A stretch of DNA of 64,000 nt. It comes from Pseudoclavibacter sp. Marseille-Q3772 (lineage in GTDB: Bacteria > Actinomycetota > Actinomycetes > Actinomycetales > Microbacteriaceae). Both the position numbers and the translations under genes were made by a program. Location: contig NZ_OU745391.1 of the NCBI RefSeq assembly GCF_916618895.1, positions 310,001 through 374,000 on the forward strand, given 5' to 3'. Under the pieces are notes generated by a model. The model ran no database searches, was not told the origin of the DNA, and saw nothing but the letters and a program-made list of their open reading frames with translations. This document shows positions 61,713 to 64,000 of this stretch, in pieces (position 1 is the first letter of the stretch; every line of letters starts with the position of its first letter).

Positions 61713-63527
61713 TTAGTGCAGGCGCCGGCGAAGCTCGTTGATTCGCTGCTGAATCTGGTGTGCTGTTGCCTGCGCTACGGCCGGACCGCCACAGATTCTG
61801 CGCAGCTCGGCATGAACCTTTCCGTGGGGCATACTTGACTGTCTCGCGTATAGGCCGACGAGTGAGTTCAGTAGTGTGCGCTGTTCTTTCAACGAGCGAT
61901 GAACCGGTTTCACTGTGGAGTGGCCGTCATCCACAAGGTTTCGAGCACGGTCGTCCTGGATGCGACGTTGGCGGTGCGCACGGGTGCGAAGCACATCGGC
62001 GACCTGGTCATGATCGAGGATGCCGGGAAGACCGAGGTATTCCAATTCCTCAAGCGAGCCGACCTCTGCGGCGTAGCCAAAGTCCCCACCGTCATAGAGC
62101 ACGCGTTCAAATTGCGCATCCGAAGAGATCGCCTCGAACTTGTACCGCGTGAGTTCATCACTGGCCGACTCTTCCCGTTGTGCCTCGGCAAGCTCGCGCT
62201 CTTCGGCAGACATCCCGTCCGCTTCTTCCTTGGCATCCGATCTGCGGTCCAGTGCGTGATCGCGTTCCTGCTCAAGAGCATGCGCCAGGGCCGTAAGTTT
62301 GGGTACTGAGGGCATAAACACTGTCGCGGTCTCACCGCGCCGTCGAGCACGGACGAACCGGCCGATTGCCTGTGCAAAGAACAGTGGTGTGGATGAACTG
62401 GTGGCGTATACACCCACCGCTAGTCGAGGCACATCGACGCCTTCTGACACCATCCGTACCGCCACCATCCAGCGTTCGGTCGATTGCGAGAACTCGTCGA
62501 TGCGTGCGGATGCACCCTTATCGTCGCTGAGGATGAGCGCGGGCGCCGTGCCGGTGATGTGTTGCAACAGCGCCGCATATCCGCGAGCGGCCTCATGATC
62601 GGTCGCAATCACCAGGCCACCGGCATCCGGTACATCCCGCCGTACCTCGGTGAGTCGTTGGTCAGCTGCCCGCAGCACCTGTTGCATCCACTCACCCTCG
62701 GGGTCGAGGGCCGTACGCCAAGCCTGCGAGATAACGTCAGCTGTGTTGTCGTCGGACAAGCTCGCGGACATATCTTCGCCAGCCGTGTCACGCCAGCGCA
62801 TACTCCCGGCGTAGTTCATAAACATGACGGGCCGCACGACGCCGTCCGCCAGCGCTCGACCGTAGCCATAGGTGTAGTCAGCCTTCGACACGCGAATACC
62901 CTGCGCATCCGGTGCATAACGCACGAACGGGATGGGGGCGGTATCGGAACGAAACGGCGTTCCGGTGAGTGACAGGCGCCGTTCAGCGAATTCGTATGCG
63001 TCGCGGAGCGCGTCACCCCAACTGAGAGTATCGCCACCGTGATGCACCTCATCGAGAATCACCAGTGTTCGTGCCGAAGAACAAAGATGCTCGTGCACAT
63101 AGGGCTTCATTGCCACCTGAGCGTAGGTGACTGCCGCCCCGTGGAAGTCTCGTGAAAGCGCACGCTGGGCATTGGAGAATCGCGGGTCGAGCCGGATGCC
63201 GGCACGCGCAGCCGATGCTGCCCACTGTGTTTTCAGGTGATCGGTCGGGGCAACGACGATGATCCGGTTGACTGTCCCCTCGTGCAAAAGCTCGGCCGCC
63301 AGCCGAAGCGCGAACGTAGTCTTACCGGCACCTGGAGTCGCGGACGCCAGGAAGTCCTTTGGCTGCCTGGCCATGTACAGCGCCAACGCTTCTTGCTGCC
63401 ACGCGCGCAGGTTATCCGCGGTACCCCAGGGAGCACGCGCCGGGAATGCCGGCGAGAGATGCTCGGCAGCGTACGTGCCAAATACTGACCTTGACTCGTC
63501 TGCTGGATGTTCTGTGGAGTGTGCCAA
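61713..63527 (-). CDS. DEAD/DEAH superfamily II helicase
   Basis: This 604-residue protein has Walker A FLASATPGAGKTTFALRLA, motif II LVILDEVHHGGDTLSWG (DEVH), motif III LSLTGTPFRSDT, and the C-terminal RecA motif VI AQAIGRFVRARRRGE. An extra charged C-terminal region (about 410-604) has no clear domain. It is of the broad type often annotated as a restriction/UvrB-like helicase in actinobacteria; substrate RNA or DNA cannot be decided. It lies nine bases after the truncated acyl-CoA dehydrogenase gene. Confidence 0.88.
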   Translation of the reverse strand: MAHSTEHPADESRSVFGTYAAEHLSPAFPARAPWGTADNLRAWQQEALALYMARQPKDFLASATPGAGKTTFALRLAAELLHEGTVNRIIVVAPTDHLKTQWAASAARAGIRLDPRFSNAQRALSRDFHGAAVTYAQVAMKPYVHEHLCSSARTLVILDEVHHGGDTLSWGDALRDAYEFAERRLSLTGTPFRSDTAPIPFVRYAPDAQGIRVSKADYTYGYGRALADGVVRPVMFMNYAGSMRWRDTAGEDMSASLSDDNTADVISQAWRTALDPEGEWMQQVLRAADQRLTEVRRDVPDAGGLVIATDHEAARGYAALLQHITGTAPALILSDDKGASARIDEFSQSTERWMVAVRMVSEGVDVPRLAVGVYATSSSTPLFFAQAIGRFVRARRRGETATVFMPSVPKLTALAHALEQERDHALDRRSDAKEEADGMSAEERELAEAQREESASDELTRYKFEAISSDAQFERVLYDGGDFGYAAEVGSLEELEYLGLPGILDHDQVADVLRTRAHRQRRIQDDRARNLVDDGHSTVKPVHRSLKEQRTLLNSLVGLYARQSSMPHGKVHAELRRICGGPAVAQATAHQIQQRINELRRRLH

Positions 63528-63536
63528 CGCGCCCCG

Positions 63537-64000
63537 CTATGCCCCCAGCAACCAGGATGCGATACCGGCGTACACCTTTCGATCTTGCGAGGGGTGAAAT
63601 ACGCTGGCCGCCACATCCCGGTACAGCCGTTCGAGTTCGTGGCCCCGTCGGAACGCCGACCCACCGACCACTTCGAGTGCATCCCGCACGTTATCTCGTG
63701 CTGCCTGTGTCGCCGCGAATTTCGCGGCGGTCAGTCGTGGCGCCCACTGTGCGCCGTGGTCTGCCAGAGCATCAATGTCGGCAGCAACCGATTCCAATTG
63801 CATGCGCGCGGCCAGCTGCCGCTGCCCCATCCTGGCGATCAGTTCACGCACACCGCCGTCTTCGGCAAGGCTCTTGCCGGCAACATAGCTGGTTCGCTGA
63901 TGTGCTGCCTCGACTGCGAGCGTTGTCGCACGTTCTGCCATGCCCAGATAGCAGGCGCCCAGGAGCGTGAGGAAGTTCGAGAAAATACCGAAGATCAGTG
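63537..64000 (-). CDS. acyl-CoA dehydrogenase family protein (partial, N-terminus beyond window)
   Basis: The C-terminal 153 or so residues of an acyl-CoA dehydrogenase fold are present, open to the window edge. LGMAERATTLAVEAAHQRTS is the start of the C-terminal helical bundle, followed by the long helices ARMQLESVAADIDALADH and FAATQAARDNVRDALEVVGG, then LYRDVAASVFHPSQDR. The ATG-like Met in LGMAERA is internal. The substrate is unknown; related proteins include desulfurisation-type flavin enzymes. Confidence 0.85.
   Translation of the reverse strand, partial: LIFGIFSNFLTLLGACYLGMAERATTLAVEAAHQRTSYVAGKSLAEDGGVRELIARMGQRQLAARMQLESVAADIDALADHGAQWAPRLTAAKFAATQAARDNVRDALEVVGGSAFRRGHELERLYRDVAASVFHPSQDRKVYAGIASWLLGA

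Noticed and set aside
1..64000. CRISPR array, insertion sequence or prophage
   Set aside because: No regularly spaced repeats, transposase, integrase or phage structural genes were seen.

Overview
The window is a stretch of chromosome from an actinobacterium, most likely a member of the Micrococcales close to Microbacteriaceae. The evidence is G+C-rich coding sequence with GTG and TTG starts, together with RbpA, mycothiol synthesis (MshC), polyphosphate glucokinase, DUF3145, DUF4191, PafBC, a GlnA2-GlnE-GlnA cluster, and an aceE-fasR-fabD-fabH-acpP-fabF operon. Genus cannot be fixed by eye. No CRISPR array, insertion sequence, prophage or rRNA operon is visible.

Layout. 1-1.4 kb: an accessory-looking pair on the minus strand ending at a tRNA-Met, namely a hypothetical protein and an SSB fused to a NrdH-type glutaredoxin domain that runs off the window. 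1.5-4.8 kb: alpha-glucan phosphorylase and DUF3145. 4.9-12.4 kb: a pyruvate dehydrogenase / type II fatty acid synthesis operon. 12.7-20.4 kb: peroxiredoxin, tRNA-Val, Tag, Apt, a PH-domain membrane protein, Nif3-like, zinc-ribbon-like, RNase H, RNase P RNA, PpgK, Map, a small protein and PanB. 20.5-26.3 kb: nitrogen assimilation (GlnA2, GlnE, GlnA). 26.4-36.1 kb: RDD protein, DUF4191, a pseudokinase-like membrane protein, dihydrolipoamide acyltransferase and Lpd, PepA, PAC2 and an MFS transporter. 36.2-43.6 kb: principal sigma factor, a CofE-like / ATP-grasp pair in lower-GC DNA, ParE, HtrA and a 59-residue membrane protein. 43.7-60.6 kb: SRPBCC, SDR, RbpA, Lnt, a Ski2-like helicase, TatC/TatA, PafC/PafB, an FKBP-like lipoprotein, TrmI, HAD, PAC2, MshC, UppP and an M20 peptidase. 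60.7-64 kb: tRNA-Leu, DedA, a DEAD/H helicase and a partial acyl-CoA dehydrogenase.

Functional links. AceE makes acetyl-CoA next to the fatty acid synthase genes and their PucR/FasR-type regulator, while the E2 and E3 subunits lie 16 kb away. GlnE presumably adenylylates the GlnA encoded across a shared terminator. SigA and RbpA are both here. TrmI abuts the FKBP-PafB-PafC-Tat block directly, with no Pup-proteasome genes between them.

The strongest unusual signals are: (1) the SSB-glutaredoxin fusion; (2) a widespread leaderless promoter signature (TANNNT placed 6-7 nt before the start codon) at about 16 genes, including a 12-bp divergent intergenic region where map and a small gene have -10 boxes overlapping each other's start codons; (3) a Rho_N-like domain at the N-terminus of the principal sigma factor; (4) the CofE-like / ATP-grasp island; (5) several family members lacking canonical residues (zinc ribbon, Tag, SDR). 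Start sites, promoters and domain calls were read by eye; no database search was run.
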